Source: Heliocidaris tuberculata
Taxonomy: Eukaryota > Echinodermata > Echinoidea > Camarodonta > Echinometridae
Reading direction: 5' to 3'
Length of the DNA stretch: 64,000 nt
Assembly (NCBI GenBank): GCA_025618425.1
Contig: CM046833.1
Coordinates: 34,408,247-34,472,246, forward strand
Shown here: piece by piece, positions 25,701-33,610 of the stretch
Layout of the letters: each line of letters starts with the position of its first letter
Position numbering within the stretch: position 1 is the first letter of the stretch
Program-made: the position numbers and the translations under genes
The notes under the pieces: generated by a model
Databases searched by the model: none
Told to the model about the DNA's origin: nothing
Seen by the model: the letters and a program-made list of their open reading frames with translations, nothing else

Positions 25701-27437
25701 AAAGCACTGGAAAGTTAACCTGTTGACTACTGAATTCTTTAACTCTCATAGGCTTAAAACAGGAGCCACCAGGTTCCCATAATTTATGGGTTAATATTCG
25801 GGCGAAAGGCGTCCCCCTTCGGCAATAGGCTTTATCCCCCCCCCCCCCCCCCAGGATTTTCAAAGCTCCGATATTCGGGCAGCGAAGTGAAGTGCCAGAG
25901 TAACCAAATATTTGGACAGCGAGGTTCCCAGATAGTTATGTAACTTCTGTACATTGTCTCTACGAAAAGTTTTTTAAAAATTATTATATTATGTTTTTTT
26001 TTTTAACTTAGAAATTGAAAAGTTGATATTCGGGTAAAAGGCATCAGCCCCCTCCTTGCGAAAATGGGCCTGTATGATCAAGATCTCTACATCTGTGATT
26101 TTCTTTTATTATTATTTGTCGGGGGGTTAGGGTGCAGCATCTTTGTAGGCAAATTTGGGTGTAATACCCTAAAAATTTGTCGGCAAATTTGGGTGTCACA
26201 CCCCCCCCCCCCCTCCCCCATTCAAAATGTTCTAGCGACGCCCCTGCACTCTTTCCAATCTGAAGCTGTATTGTCACCACTAAGTTATCGTATAATAGAA
26301 AGAAGACAAGATGCAAAGTTTTTGGGGGTTTTTTTCTTTGTTTTTTTGTTTTTGGGTTTTTTTTTTGTTTTTTTTTTTTTGTACTGATGGATCATTGAAC
26401 ATTAAAATCTTAAAGGGAAGGTTGAGTTCTGGGAAAGGTGAAAAATAATTTGTGAGCTTTATCATTCTTTTTATGTTAGTTTGGAAGATTATCAGCGTAG
26501 AAATGTCCCCTGAAAAGAATTGCTCTCCAAATGCCCTCACATTCAAAATATGACAAGAAACAGCTGAACATTTTTGTGTAGTCCCATATACACATTTCTG
26601 TGTGCAGTGCATGTGACTCTCAGCAGGGTCGAGTCAATTTCTTATCATTTTGGTGATTCCGAGACCTTACAGAATACACCAATTCTTATGTGCTATAAAA
26701 TCAACCTTTCCCAATTGCTTTGAGACAGTTTCTTTCCCAATTCAATCTCATGACCAGAACTCAACTTCATCTTTATAGGGGAATAATGCAATAACAAATA
26801 CTACTTGTAATAAGAGATGTTGCATGTCAAAAATACACTCTAAAGAAGCGACTTATCTGTAGACTAGTCGACGCACACCATGCACACAGAAGTTGAATCC
26901 GACTTCCTTGCGGGTGGCAATATAAATCATTCATGTTCTTTAGGTGTGAACAATCTCGATGACTTTTACTTAATAGTCGGTTACGTCACGTCGTGTTAGT
27001 ATGTTATTTAAGAGGGTATCTAGAAAACATATCCTTCTCGGGATAAATTTTCCCTTTTCAGTGTTTCAGTCACGTCGCTGTCATGCTGCTGAAACGACCC
27101 TGGTAAAGGTTCTGCTTGATCTCAGGAGGCTGTCCTTATTTACTTGAACTACTCTGCTGCGTTTGATACGCTAGAACATCGTGTTCTCCTTCGTCTTTGC
27201 GATAATGTACATCTGATCTTGTATATTAATCCCTTGGAAAGGATTATCAGCTCTCACTGCGTTATCCAGCATGCAACTTACGCTGACGATACACAAATAG
27301 ACCTAATCACCAAACTGGCTGATCGAGACTTAGAGCCTGTATTGATGACGTAAAGAGATGGTCGTTCAAAAACAGAGGTCAGCTCAAAGAACTAAAACCA
27401 GAAATGCTTCACATATTTTCTTTCTTTCTTTCTTTCT

Positions 27438-27468
<31 letters not shown>

Positions 27469-30443
27469 CCCTCTACCTAGCTGCCTCGATTTGGAATCGG
27501 CAAGCATCACTGGTTTGAAATTTGCCCGAGACCTCACAGTTGACAACAACCTGACTCTTACTCAACACATATCTGCCGTTGTGCGTGATGGGATTTTAGT
27601 GCGCTTTCGCAAACACGACGGAAGGCAAAGCGCGACGGTAACTTGAGATGAAAATCGATCTGCGCATGCTCATCCCAAACCTTCTCTCCGTCGCTTTCGT
27701 AAACTGGACGGTCCTCGGGTGATCTAACGTCGGGTCTGTAAAGACGACGGCTGTGCGTAGATTGTATACAAATTACATGTACTAGAATCTAGATGTGTGT
27801 GAATGCTAAACTTAACAGGTTACAGCTGTCAAAATGGATTCTAATAGTATTAGATCTACAAGTGTTTCTCTGATTTTACGTAGATTCACCATGATTGTTG
27901 AGATCATGACAAAATGTAGACAATAGAGAGACTTGGATATGGACTTTGTGTCGCCGTCGCTTTCGCAGACAGCGAAAGAGCTTAAAAATCACGACGGTAA
28001 CATGAGTGCGAGAAGCGTCACAGTTGGTTAAACACTCCGTCCTCTTTGCTTCCATCGTGTTTGCGAAAGCGCTCTATTAGCGAAAGTGGGAAAAGCAGGA
28101 AATATCTCGACAATTCCACTAACAAGGGATTAGTTCATTCCTTCATTTCTTCACACTGGAACTACTGCAACTGTTTCCCACACTGCCACATCGCACCCCT
28201 TCAAAGAATACAAAATTATGTGCCGCTAGACTGGTTACCCTTACTAAAGGGTCAGAACACAATCACCCAGTTATTCTATCTCTTCACTGGCTCCAGATTC
28301 ATGAAAGAATCACCTTCAAAGTTCTTCTTCTTGTTAGAAAACTAAACATTGTATTAAGCGATGGAGGTATTTTTTATTATTGTATATTAAATTTTTTTTT
28401 TTCTAAAATTGTATGAGTTGTAAATTAACAATTTTTAAACTTTTCGCAACTTTTAAAACTTCTTCCTTTAGTCAAATCTTCTCTTGAGTAACTGAAACAC
28501 TGAAATCGGAAGATTTACCCTGAGAGCACTAGCGTAGCTGATGGGGGGCAGGGGGCAGAGTGCCCCCCCCCCCACACACACACACACACTGAGCGACTTT
28601 TTTTGAGGGCTGGCGAAAAAAAATTGTCACTGCGGCCTCCGTGAAACAAAACTGCACTCGGGATAATTTAGTATTTGTCGTGCACATAATCCAGTATAGT
28701 GTATAATAGACCATGCACTATTTATATAGTAGAAATTATCGAGGGACGATTGGTCTCATGATAAACTACTGCTAAACATATTGTGCATGTTTTGTGAGCT
28801 GCATTCACGTGTTTCAAGAAGAAGAAAAAAAGTGATGTTATGAAGCGTGAGTGGGGGCTTATTTAGCCTATGAAATTTATCGTGATTCGGTCATTTTGTT
28901 TAATGTGTTTATCTCAAGGAAATAATAGAAGAAGAAAAGTCACTCGGGTACAAGAAAGCCTTTCCCGAGCAAGAGCTGGTAGTGAAAACGATTTCCTCCG
29001 ACATGTCTATCACCTGCGAAACTGTACGGCCTGAAGAAGCGATCACTGTAATAAAGGAGGTATAGTTTCTTGCAATACATTTCTCACTCTTTCATTTTTA
29101 TTGCTAGGAACAGCGTATAAATACGCTCTTCGAAAATAACATTTTTTATTTTTTTTTAGTAAAGAATAAATGATTTTAAAATCACATCGATGAACTCTTA
29201 GGGGGAAAAGTGTAGTTTAATATTGATAAGGCATATCCTATATCCCGGTTGAAAATGTATGGAGAATTGATTCCCACTGAAACCCTGTCATTTTAGAAGA
29301 CAGTTTCTTCTTTTACAGTCGTTTCTTTTCATCATGTACTTTGACTAGGATTGTATGATTTTATAATGTGGTGATTGCACAGACGCCGTGTACTTGCCTT
29401 CTGATTCCATTTTCTTTTCTCTTCAGGAGGCCATTCAACAATCCTCTGTATCATAAGTATAGTTAAATATATAGGCCCAAGACATATTATGTAATATGTT
29501 GTGGAAACCAAATCGTCGGGAACATATCATACTAGAAGTATGGTGTTTGCTGCGTGCGCGGGATAGTTTATTTTGTAAATGTTCCACGATAAATGAGACA
29601 TGACAAAACTGATTAAAATCAGTCTATCTTCCATCTGTCATGCCTAAGATGGTTGAAAATAGGATTATATGTCTAGATAGAATGGGGAAATAATCATTTT
29701 CATTAGATCTTTGTGTTCCTCCTTCATGTCAGTAGCATCTGAAACTGTACATGAAAATACATGACATAGTTGGGACTATACAAACATGTATTGTATAAAA
29801 TATAGGTTTTTAGCATACTTTGAAATTGTATTTTTGATGGAAATGCACCAAATCAATGAATTACATTCTAAACCGTTTTCCAGATGGTGAAAGAACAGAA
29901 AATCTCAGTAACAAGTGCTCAAACCCCCATTATTTCATTTTTCCAAAGTATAAAGTAATTAACCTGTAATGTAACTATGTTTTTGTTATTGTAGGTGACA
30001 GTGAAGAGATTTACATGTAAATTAAATCCAAATCCATCAGCAATGATATCATTGCAAAAATTTCTTTCAGGTGGACCCTGTTTTGGGAAACTTTGTTTGC
30101 AAAGTCTTATCCTTTTCACATGTCTTTTTCATGTAAGGCAACTGACCGAAATGTAGCCCTGGGCTGGATGTATAAAAACAACCAAAAAGGAAATATAATA
30201 TCAATGCATCTCCATGTAGCCAAATATGCTGTACAAGGTACCTAAAGTGTAACGTAACTAATCATGGAATTGCTCAGACAGGAGTGAAATCATTATTTTT
30301 AAAAGGTTACATTAGGCATTACACTTTGACACCTTTTAGCTTGAAATGCATATTCAAAATTTTAAAAATTGTTTGTATTGATATATATGTAACCCTAATT
30401 TCCAGAGTAGTTTTTGATGGCATATACTGTTGTTGATACCGTT

Positions 30444-30489
<46 letters not shown>

Positions 30490-30654
30490 ATTTGTAGGAG
30501 GTATCTACCGCAGATCTGATGCAGCATTCCAAGCTCACGGTGAGTATCACGCTTTCCAAACTGAAATCAATGGTCACCTTGATTGTCAACCAGGAACGCA
30601 AGATAACGATGAAATTTCCGGCAGACATTAAAGGTAAGATAATGCTCCCCACCC

Positions 30655-30687
<33 letters not shown>

Positions 30688-32986
30688 AAATTCATTCTCT
30701 ATGTATAGCTTTTGGGGTGGGGTCTTTCTTTCACTTTTGCTCCTCGCTGGTATCCCATCTTTGAAATGTAATTTTCAAACATCACTTCTGAAAAGAAATA
30801 TATTGCCGAATACCGATCTGAACAAATGTAAAAGCAACCTGTCAGTGGTCATAAAATTCAGCATATACATAGGGAAATTGACTATACATCAAATAGCACA
30901 AATTTCGCGATGTACCCATTTAACTTTAAAGTTCCCCTGCAACCCAAATGCAAGTTGATTTCTGTTGATGTGCAGGAATGCATACGACTCATATTTTGTT
31001 ATTAAAACATCTAAATATGTTTCATAGATTTTTAAATATTTTTTAAAATCATTTTTTTCAAACATGCTAAGCTCCACCCTAAAAATGCTCCAGATCTCAT
31101 TCCCGCAATGACACGATCTGTCAATCTTTAGTGAGCTAAGGAGAGGCAGTGGTATGTAGCTTTGCCAGAGATGGCCATCTGTTCTGATAGACCATACGAT
31201 TCCTACATAGGAGTTGCTATGTCAGACATGCTGTAGCATCACCAGGAAAAGAATGGTAATGAGGAGGTATTGTTTGAAAGCATGCATTTCTATTGTGAGC
31301 ATTTGCTGAGGTGGGGTAAGTTACTGTCTATTATAGAATGTTAGTGTAGCTGACTGATGATTGACAGATATGTCATTACAGGAATGAGATCTGGAGCTTT
31401 GTTTAGGGTGGAGCTTATGAGGTTGGAAAAATATTTTTTTAAACATTTAAAAAACTATGAAACATAACTAGATGTTTAAATAACAGAACATTAGTTGTAT
31501 GCATCCCTCCACATTAACAGCAATAAACTTGCATTTGGGTTTGCGTTTGGGTTGCAGGGATTAAGATGTTTTGTTTAGTTTAGATTATGATCCTATGTCT
31601 TCTAACATAAAAGTCATTACAGTTATATTGTATCTTTGTTGGAGTTCTTGTTTGTTTGATTGTTGTTGTTTTGGGGGGTTGGTGTTTTGGGGGGATGGGG
31701 TTTTGTCCCCTAATATGCTTAGGATGTATTCATATGCAAAAAGATAAAGTGGAGCTGAACAGTAATGCAAAAATCAAGTGAAACATATTAAAGACACCAA
31801 AAGCACTAGGGAATACAAGTAACAATTGAAATATCCTTTTCTTTTCTAAAAATATATATTTTTGTGGACGAAGAAAACACAGTTCAAACATTGCATTTTC
31901 CTTAAAAATTGTGTTGTACCTCGAGGGTTGACCTACAATACGTTATCGCCCAAAGGCATGTATTCTTATATTTTCACTCAGATATTTCAGATCCTTATAT
32001 AATTATTTCAATGCAAATTCACTCTATTCAGGCCCAGATGCGGAATCAATGTCTGCAAATTTAGAGTCCCTGTCCCTTGCCGACGTTCCTCTAAGATCTG
32101 AAGCCGGTGCTTCCGCGTCCGATGGTGCCTTAGTCCAGTGGAACCTCAGGTTTGTTTGCGAAATCAAGAAAGATTTGTTTTCTGCTCTTGAGAATCGCGT
32201 ACAATATATCCATTAACAGATATGTATATGCTAAAATAAACTATAACGTATTAAGAAATAAATTCAGTTGCAAGAACAATATTTAAGCATGAGGTAGAAG
32301 TGCTTCGTGATGTGTGTAAAAAAAAAGGTGTCGAATTAAACGGAATAGCTTCTCATCATTAATGTATATTTGCCACTACTGATTTCAAATTTTCCATGGG
32401 AATGATGTTTAATTCAAGACGAGTATGACCTTACGGTATCTGGACTCCTGTAGTCTACTTTACACCCCCCCCCCCCCAGAAAAGAAATATAATGAATAAA
32501 TAAAATTGCAAAAAGCAAATATCATGAATATTAGATAGATAAATGAAATAGGTATTAAAATAAATAAATGAAAAATAAACCGAAATAAAACAAATTTAAA
32601 CAAACCAGAACATATTAATAGACAATGATGAAAAATAAATGCACACAAAACAAGCAAACACATACAAAAATATCCCCTGTGATTTGTGTACCACCTTTAT
32701 AATATATAGGACTCCTGAACACCTGACTGATAAACAACTTGTCGACCTATTGAGAGAGCTCCCACCAGACATGTTCGTCAGTATCTCTGTTAATCTAGGT
32801 TTCACTCTGACGGAAACTGAACACATAAGATCGTCTAATAGCAACACTGAAAATGCCTATTCTACCATGTTGACGAGATGGAAATCAAGATCAGGGGCTC
32901 CCAGACAACAGCTCATAAACGCACTAAGAAGTGCCAAGCTCTTCGCGGTAATTCAGAATCTCGGTCTCGGAGAAGAAATGGATTGA
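10864..32986 (+). CDS. LRR-ZU5-UPA-death domain protein, PIDD/UNC5-like (nine-exon gene, 5' end unresolved)
   Basis: Exons read by eye: 10864-10923, 12224-12274, 14797-15445, 22578-22874, 24859-25127, 28919-29059, 30498-30633, 32032-32149 and 32710-32986. Every intron is GT-AG and every junction is in phase, which is strong evidence for one transcript. The joined product is about 665 residues: acidic/proline linker (1-37), leucine-rich repeats (38-253), ZU5 (254 to about 385, with HFS at 382-384), UPA (about 405-535), Ser/Ala-rich linker (536-574) and death domain (about 577-656). PIDD1 has LRR-ZU5-ZU5-UPA-DD and UNC5 has ZU5-UPA-DD in its cytoplasmic tail. No transmembrane segment or signal peptide is visible here, so a soluble cytoplasmic or nuclear scaffold for death-domain signalling is inferred. 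The start is missing: the first listed exon begins in phase 0 and no upstream exon joins it cleanly. An NLR-like or other N-terminal region upstream of the window cannot be excluded. Confidence 0.85.
10940..10997. repeat. (ATTC)n and (TATC)n microsatellite
   Basis: Tetranucleotide repeats TTCA and CTAT immediately downstream of the first secure exon, inside the intron. Confidence 0.85.
11138..11815. repeat. (TAG)n microsatellite split by a short element
   Basis: Two (TAG/GTA)n blocks at about 11138-11313 and 11530-11815 flank a short MITE. Long open frames here (poly-Leu, poly-Thr, poly-Val) are artefacts of the triplet repeat. Confidence 0.95.
11314..11519. mobile_element. CAGTGGCG MITE inserted in the (TAG)n tract, copy 3
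   Basis: CAGGGCGGATCCAGGATTTT at the left and CCCGCCACTG at the right, with GGGGGCAC and TGCCCCTGCCCC as inner mirrored blocks. TAG repeats on both sides show insertion into the microsatellite. Confidence 0.75.
12224..12274 (+). CDS. Exon: acidic linker 2 (phase 0-0)
   Basis: Fifty-one bases after a pyrimidine-rich acceptor (TTTCTTTCCTGCAG) and before an AAG|GTATGT donor encode EDGGPTAPEQSRNKMFK. It opens with EDG like the previous exon (DEDG) and carries the same proline/glycine bias. It joins the leucine-rich exon in phase 0. Confidence 0.62.
12432..12490 (-). repeat. Short dispersed repeat (TATTCGGGCAAAAGGCGTCAG family)
   Basis: The reverse complement matches 26028-26075 (ATATTCGGGTAAAAGGCATCAGCCCC...GCGAAAATGGGCC). 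A partial relative lies near 25792-25835. Confidence 0.55.
12551..12610. repeat. (AT)n microsatellite
   Basis: About 60 bases of alternating AT in the intron before the leucine-rich exon. Confidence 0.95.
12763..13379. mobile_element. Inverted-repeat element, about 615 bp
   Basis: GTTAAAGGAGAATGAAACCCC at the left is mirrored by GGGGTTTCATCCTCCTTTAAC at the right. Pairing continues inward through the GAAGCATATCA / TGATATGCTTC blocks and through TCGCTAAAT / ATTTAGCGA to about 200 bases from each end. The 198-codon open frame at 13037-13633 runs out of this element into a T-run and is not regarded as a gene. Confidence 0.75.
13751..13779. repeat. (TA)n microsatellite
   Basis: About 28 bases of alternating AT. 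Confidence 0.9.
13980..14160. mobile_element. GATAACGATAACGAG MITE, copy 2
   Basis: Left GGTCACATTTG, then four GATAAC units and AGATTTTCAATTAAAGGTACACCCTAC. Right: GTAGGGTGGACCTTTAATGAAAAAT, then GTTATCG units. The hexamer number differs between the two arms. Confidence 0.8.
14797..15445 (+). CDS. Exon: leucine-rich repeat region (phase 0-1)
   Basis: This 649-base exon encodes residues 38-253. At least three repeats of about 35-45 residues are visible, each with a Leu-rich strand and a helix ending in Cys/Tyr-Pro-x-Leu: around NLKVLYMRG...SCPMLTNLEL, LTVLKLS...MYPNLRQLTV and LDALEFS...YCPHLSVVKV. This resembles the ribonuclease-inhibitor/F-box/NLR style more than the short regular repeats of vertebrate PIDD1. 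The acceptor is ATGTAG|GTC, whose TAG is an in-frame stop. The donor is TCTCAG|GTAATG. The exon leaves one base (G), which combines with GC of the ZU5 exon to make Gly. Base composition is clearly more GC-rich than the flanking introns. Confidence 0.85.
15967..16593. repeat. Tandem duplication of a 314-bp unit
   Basis: Copy 1 (15967-16280) and copy 2 (16281-16593) both begin GAGACCGGTAAGAAAC and differ at only about seven substitutions and one 2-base deletion, about 97% identity. The unit contains CGCCGGATCGGACGGCCCAG and no recognisable gene. The high identity indicates a recent duplication or an array collapsed in assembly. Confidence 0.92.
16892..17588. mobile_element. Palindromic DNA element, about 700 bp, with TACACTGTAAAAAA ends
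   Basis: Ends are TACACTGTAAAAAAA and TTTTTTTACAGTGTA; outer TA bases could be the target duplication. Inside, a block containing GTGTTTAGCC, ACATTAGAACCATTTAAAAGGTAA and AAACACATGTGCC occurs twice directly on the left and once inverted on the right. The element is dense in the TGTTTA/TAAACA motif. Confidence 0.8.
19608..20310. mobile_element. ACCCTAAAC repeat element, copy 1
   Basis: GATCCCGGGGGGGG then ATCTTCCATTGAGACCCGTCCAGCATCC at the left; GGATGCTGTACGG-ATTTCAATGGAAGATACCCCCC at the right. The interior has repeats of TTTTGATACCCTAAACAGGG type. Copy 2 is at 36044-36553. This copy contains a LINE 3' end. Confidence 0.75.
19955..20172 (+). pseudogene. LINE 3' terminus with (TTA)n tail
   Basis: The frame ends ESNLDKFKISLKRYLFNT and a stop, the typical C-terminus of CR1/L2-like reverse transcriptase proteins. 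It is followed by a short 3' UTR containing AATGCGCTATAAAAGAACAAAG and an ATT repeat tail. It is a 5'-truncated insertion inside the ACCCTAAAC element. Confidence 0.7.
20463..21200. repeat. GAGCGAGCGAAGCGAGCGAGC repeat, copy 1
   Basis: Shares GGCGG..GCGTCTTTCAAAGTGGGGG, two blocks of GCGAGCGAGCG(A/T)AGCGAG and a late AGCCGC-TGATT-TTTG block, in the same order, with 51330-52090. Open frames are unrecognised. Confidence 0.65.
21585..21710. repeat. Poly-G/poly-C repeat cluster
   Basis: GGGGGGGGGGGGCAAAATGATATGTTTGCCCCCCC forms a near-perfect hairpin. Further G and C runs follow up to GGATCGACGCCCCTGAC. A separate G-run lies at 21781-21797. Confidence 0.6.
22578..22874 (+). CDS. Exon: ZU5 domain, N-terminal part (phase 1-1)
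   Basis: This exon encodes residues 254-352 of a typical ZU5 fold: an opening GGELSV strand, VKLSIPAGALEEG, an SLEVFSKLP strand, then CFPSGLSF-KKPLTLAMPHC. These match the family pattern of a Gly-Gly start, IPxGAL, PSGxxFxKPxxLxxPHC. The acceptor is TTCAAG|GC and the donor is GGAG|GTATTT. ZU5 domains in UNC5, ankyrins and PIDD bind UPA and death domains in cis and hold them closed, so the same role is inferred here. Confidence 0.9.
23112..24537. mobile_element. Inverted-repeat element, about 1.4 kb
   Basis: CTTAAAGGGGAATACCGAAGAAAA at the left faces TTTTCTTCGGTATTCCACTTTAA at the right. It lies in the intron between the two ZU5 exons. No coding homology was seen inside. Confidence 0.7.
24859..25127 (+). 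CDS. Exon: ZU5 C-terminus with HFS motif, start of UPA (phase 1-0)
   Basis: Encodes residues 353-442. The segment LFLYHFSWG holds His382-Phe383-Ser384 (bases 24945-24953), the position where PIDD1 and UNC5CL carry the HF|S autoproteolysis site. Downstream, CCTPFLPTTFPVD and HLCIYNMLSGLRQ match the opening strands of UPA domains (IPFLP...LxIYxDxPGL). The acceptor is CATATAG|AT and the donor CAG|GTGGGT. Seen: the motif and domain pattern. Known: PIDD and UNC5CL processing at HFS. Inferred: that this protein also cleaves itself. Confidence 0.88.
25153..25275. repeat. CAGTGGCG poly-C repeat, copy 4
   Basis: CAGTGGCGGAGATTTGTCACG at the left, a C-run of 18, and GGGGCGTCGATTTC at the right. It starts only 25 bases past the exon donor at 25127. 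Confidence 0.5.
25404..26247. mobile_element. Inverted-repeat element, about 840 bp, with GTCGCTAGA ends
   Basis: AGGGGTGTCGCTAGAGGGGG...GGGTGTCACCCCC at the left faces GGGTGTCACACCCCC...TTCTAGCGACGCCCCTGC at the right. GTCGGCAAAT(T/G) motifs recur near both ends. The interior carries a purine-rich (GGAAAAG)n tract at 25497-25660 that produces spurious long open frames. Confidence 0.65.
26410..26776. mobile_element. Inverted-repeat MITE, about 367 bp
   Basis: TTAAAGGGAAGGTTGAGTTCTGG at the left faces CCAGAACTCAACTTCATCTTTA at the right. It is intronic, between the two UPA exons at 25127 and 28919. Confidence 0.75.
27057..28345 (+). pseudogene. LINE reverse-transcriptase relic, interrupted
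   Basis: Recognisable pieces in order: a CHAAETTLVKV-like start, then YSAAFDTLEHRVLLRL (reverse-transcriptase motif with the FD residues), HATYADDTQI (the YADD catalytic box), ARDLTVDNNLTLTQHISAVV, then after an insertion LVHSFISSHWNYCN and PLQRIQNYVPLDWLPL. This fits a CR1/L2-group element. Stops, deletions and frame changes make it non-functional. A (TTTC)n/T-run lies at 27419-27462. Confidence 0.75.
27599..28076. mobile_element. 478-bp DNA element inserted in the LINE relic, TTA duplication
   Basis: TGCGCTTTCGCAAACACGACGG at the left faces the inverted CCATCGTGTTTGCGAAAGCGC at the right. TTA flanks it on both sides (27596-27598 and 28077-28079), as in PIF/Harbinger-type MITEs. Reverse-transcriptase homology stops at one side and resumes at the other. 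Confidence 0.8.
28526..28625. repeat. Poly-G/C hairpin repeat
   Basis: ACTAGCGTAGCTGATGGGGGGCAGGGGGCAGAGTGCCCCCCCC forms a hairpin core, followed by (CA)n. It belongs to the G/C-run repeat class. Confidence 0.45.
28919..29059 (+). CDS. Exon: UPA domain, middle (phase 0-0)
   Basis: Encodes 47 residues (443-489) including EEKSLGYKKAFPEQELVVK and SDMSITCETVRPEE. These fit the UPA pattern in which an E-rich helix and LG(Y/F)KKAxP lead to paired strands. The acceptor is ATCTCAAG and the donor AAGGAG|GTATAG. It reads on from the Gln of the previous exon without a break in frame. Confidence 0.82.
29060..30440. other. Intron, nothing recognised
   Basis: AT-rich intron between UPA exons. No repeat family or open frame stood out. 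A (CT)n tract at 30448-30487 ends just before the acceptor. Confidence 0.5.
30448..30487. repeat. (CT)n microsatellite at a splice acceptor
   Basis: About 38 bases of CT repeat end 10 bases before the acceptor AG at 30496-30497, so the repeat forms the polypyrimidine tract. Confidence 0.9.
30498..30633 (+). CDS. Exon: UPA domain, C-terminal strands (phase 0-1)
   Basis: Encodes residues 490-534, with the alternating hydrophobic strands SKLTVSITLSKLK, SMVTLIVNQE and KITMKFPAD that close a UPA beta sandwich. The acceptor TTTATTTGTAG follows a (CT)n tract of about 38 bases, which supplies an unusually long polypyrimidine tract. The donor is AAAG|GTAAGA. Confidence 0.8.
30933..31562. mobile_element. 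Inverted-repeat element, about 630 bp, with arms near 190 bp
   Basis: TTCCCCTGCAACCCAAATGC at the left faces the inverted GCATTTGGG...GGGTTGCAGGGA at the right. The arms also pair through AACATCTA, TTTCATAG, AGCTCCACCCTAAA and CTCCAGATCTCATTCC. It lies wholly inside the intron after the last UPA exon. Confidence 0.8.
32032..32149 (+). CDS. Exon: serine/alanine-rich linker (phase 1-2)
   Basis: Encodes residues 535-573: Gly-Pro-Asp-Ala-Glu-Ser then SLSLADVPLRSEAGASASDG and LVQWNL. It is probably a flexible linker between UPA and the death domain. The acceptor is CTATTCAG and the donor CTCAG|GTTTGT. It joins the death-domain exon by AG+G to give Arg574. Confidence 0.75.
32150..32709. other. Intron with a C-run, nothing else recognised
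   Basis: AT-rich intron before the death-domain exon, with a C-run near 32464-32478. Confidence 0.5.
32710..32986 (+). CDS. Exon: death domain and stop codon
   Basis: Encodes residues 575-665 and a TGA stop. The six-helix death-domain pattern is clear: LTDKQLVDLLRELP, MFVSISVNLGFTLTETEHIR, NAYSTMLTRWKSRSG (with the family's conserved Trp) and QQLINALRSAKLFAVIQNL. Homotypic death-domain contacts usually recruit adaptors; in PIDD the partners are RAIDD or RIPK1. Which partner this protein uses cannot be told from sequence. The acceptor is ATATATAG|G. Confidence 0.9.
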
Positions 32987-33205
32987 AACTAACTGACTCA
33001 TGTTCGTGAAAGCAGGCTAAGTTCAACCTGGGCTAACTTAGTTAGTGTATGAAGCGTCTTGTGTCAATTTTTATTTTTACACAACTTACTGGTAATGTGA
33101 TTCTGTAACAATGTGAATCTAAAAGTAATCAAGCCTTGACATAAAATTAGGAATTTCATAATTTGGGGGGCACGCTCATCTAGTTACAGAATTCGAGAGA
33201 TCGGC

Positions 33206-33215
33206 AATAAATAAA
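33206..33215 (+). terminator. Candidate polyadenylation signals of the death-domain gene
   Basis: Two overlapping AATAAA hexamers lie about 220 bases after the TGA stop, the only canonical signals close behind the gene. The interval is ordinary AT-rich 3' UTR-like sequence. Use of these sites is inferred. Confidence 0.5.
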
Positions 33216-33571
33216 ACTATTTAGTCGCTAGAAGGCGTCACCAGATATTTATTTATTTTTCTATTTATTTATTTATTTTTTTTTTTTTTTTTGCAATCAA
33301 TAATTAAGTTTTTATTGATCCAATCATATTTTCTCAAACGAAAAAATCAAACAAAACATATAATGCATTTTGCAGTACATAAAAACAAATCACCAGATAT
33401 TTATCATTTTCTTGCTTCTTATTGGTTGACACACGTTGCTTGAGCAGTGGGCAACGTTGCCAGAGTTAGCAGAATTCTGCTTTCTGGCAGAATTTTGACC
33501 GCTTTAGTATTTAGCATTATGCTTAGCATAATTTGACAAAATTTAGCAGAATTTTAGCATAATTCTGGTGT

Positions 33572-33610
<39 letters not shown>

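Noticed and set aside
25293..25863. Four overlapping open frames of 90-159 codons rich in Lys/Arg/Glu or Phe/Ser
   Set aside because: They come from a purine-rich low-complexity tract and C-runs inside a transposon.
27144..27353. Reverse-transcriptase frame as an active gene
   Set aside because: Catalytic and linker motifs are scattered over different frames with deletions and an inserted transposon.
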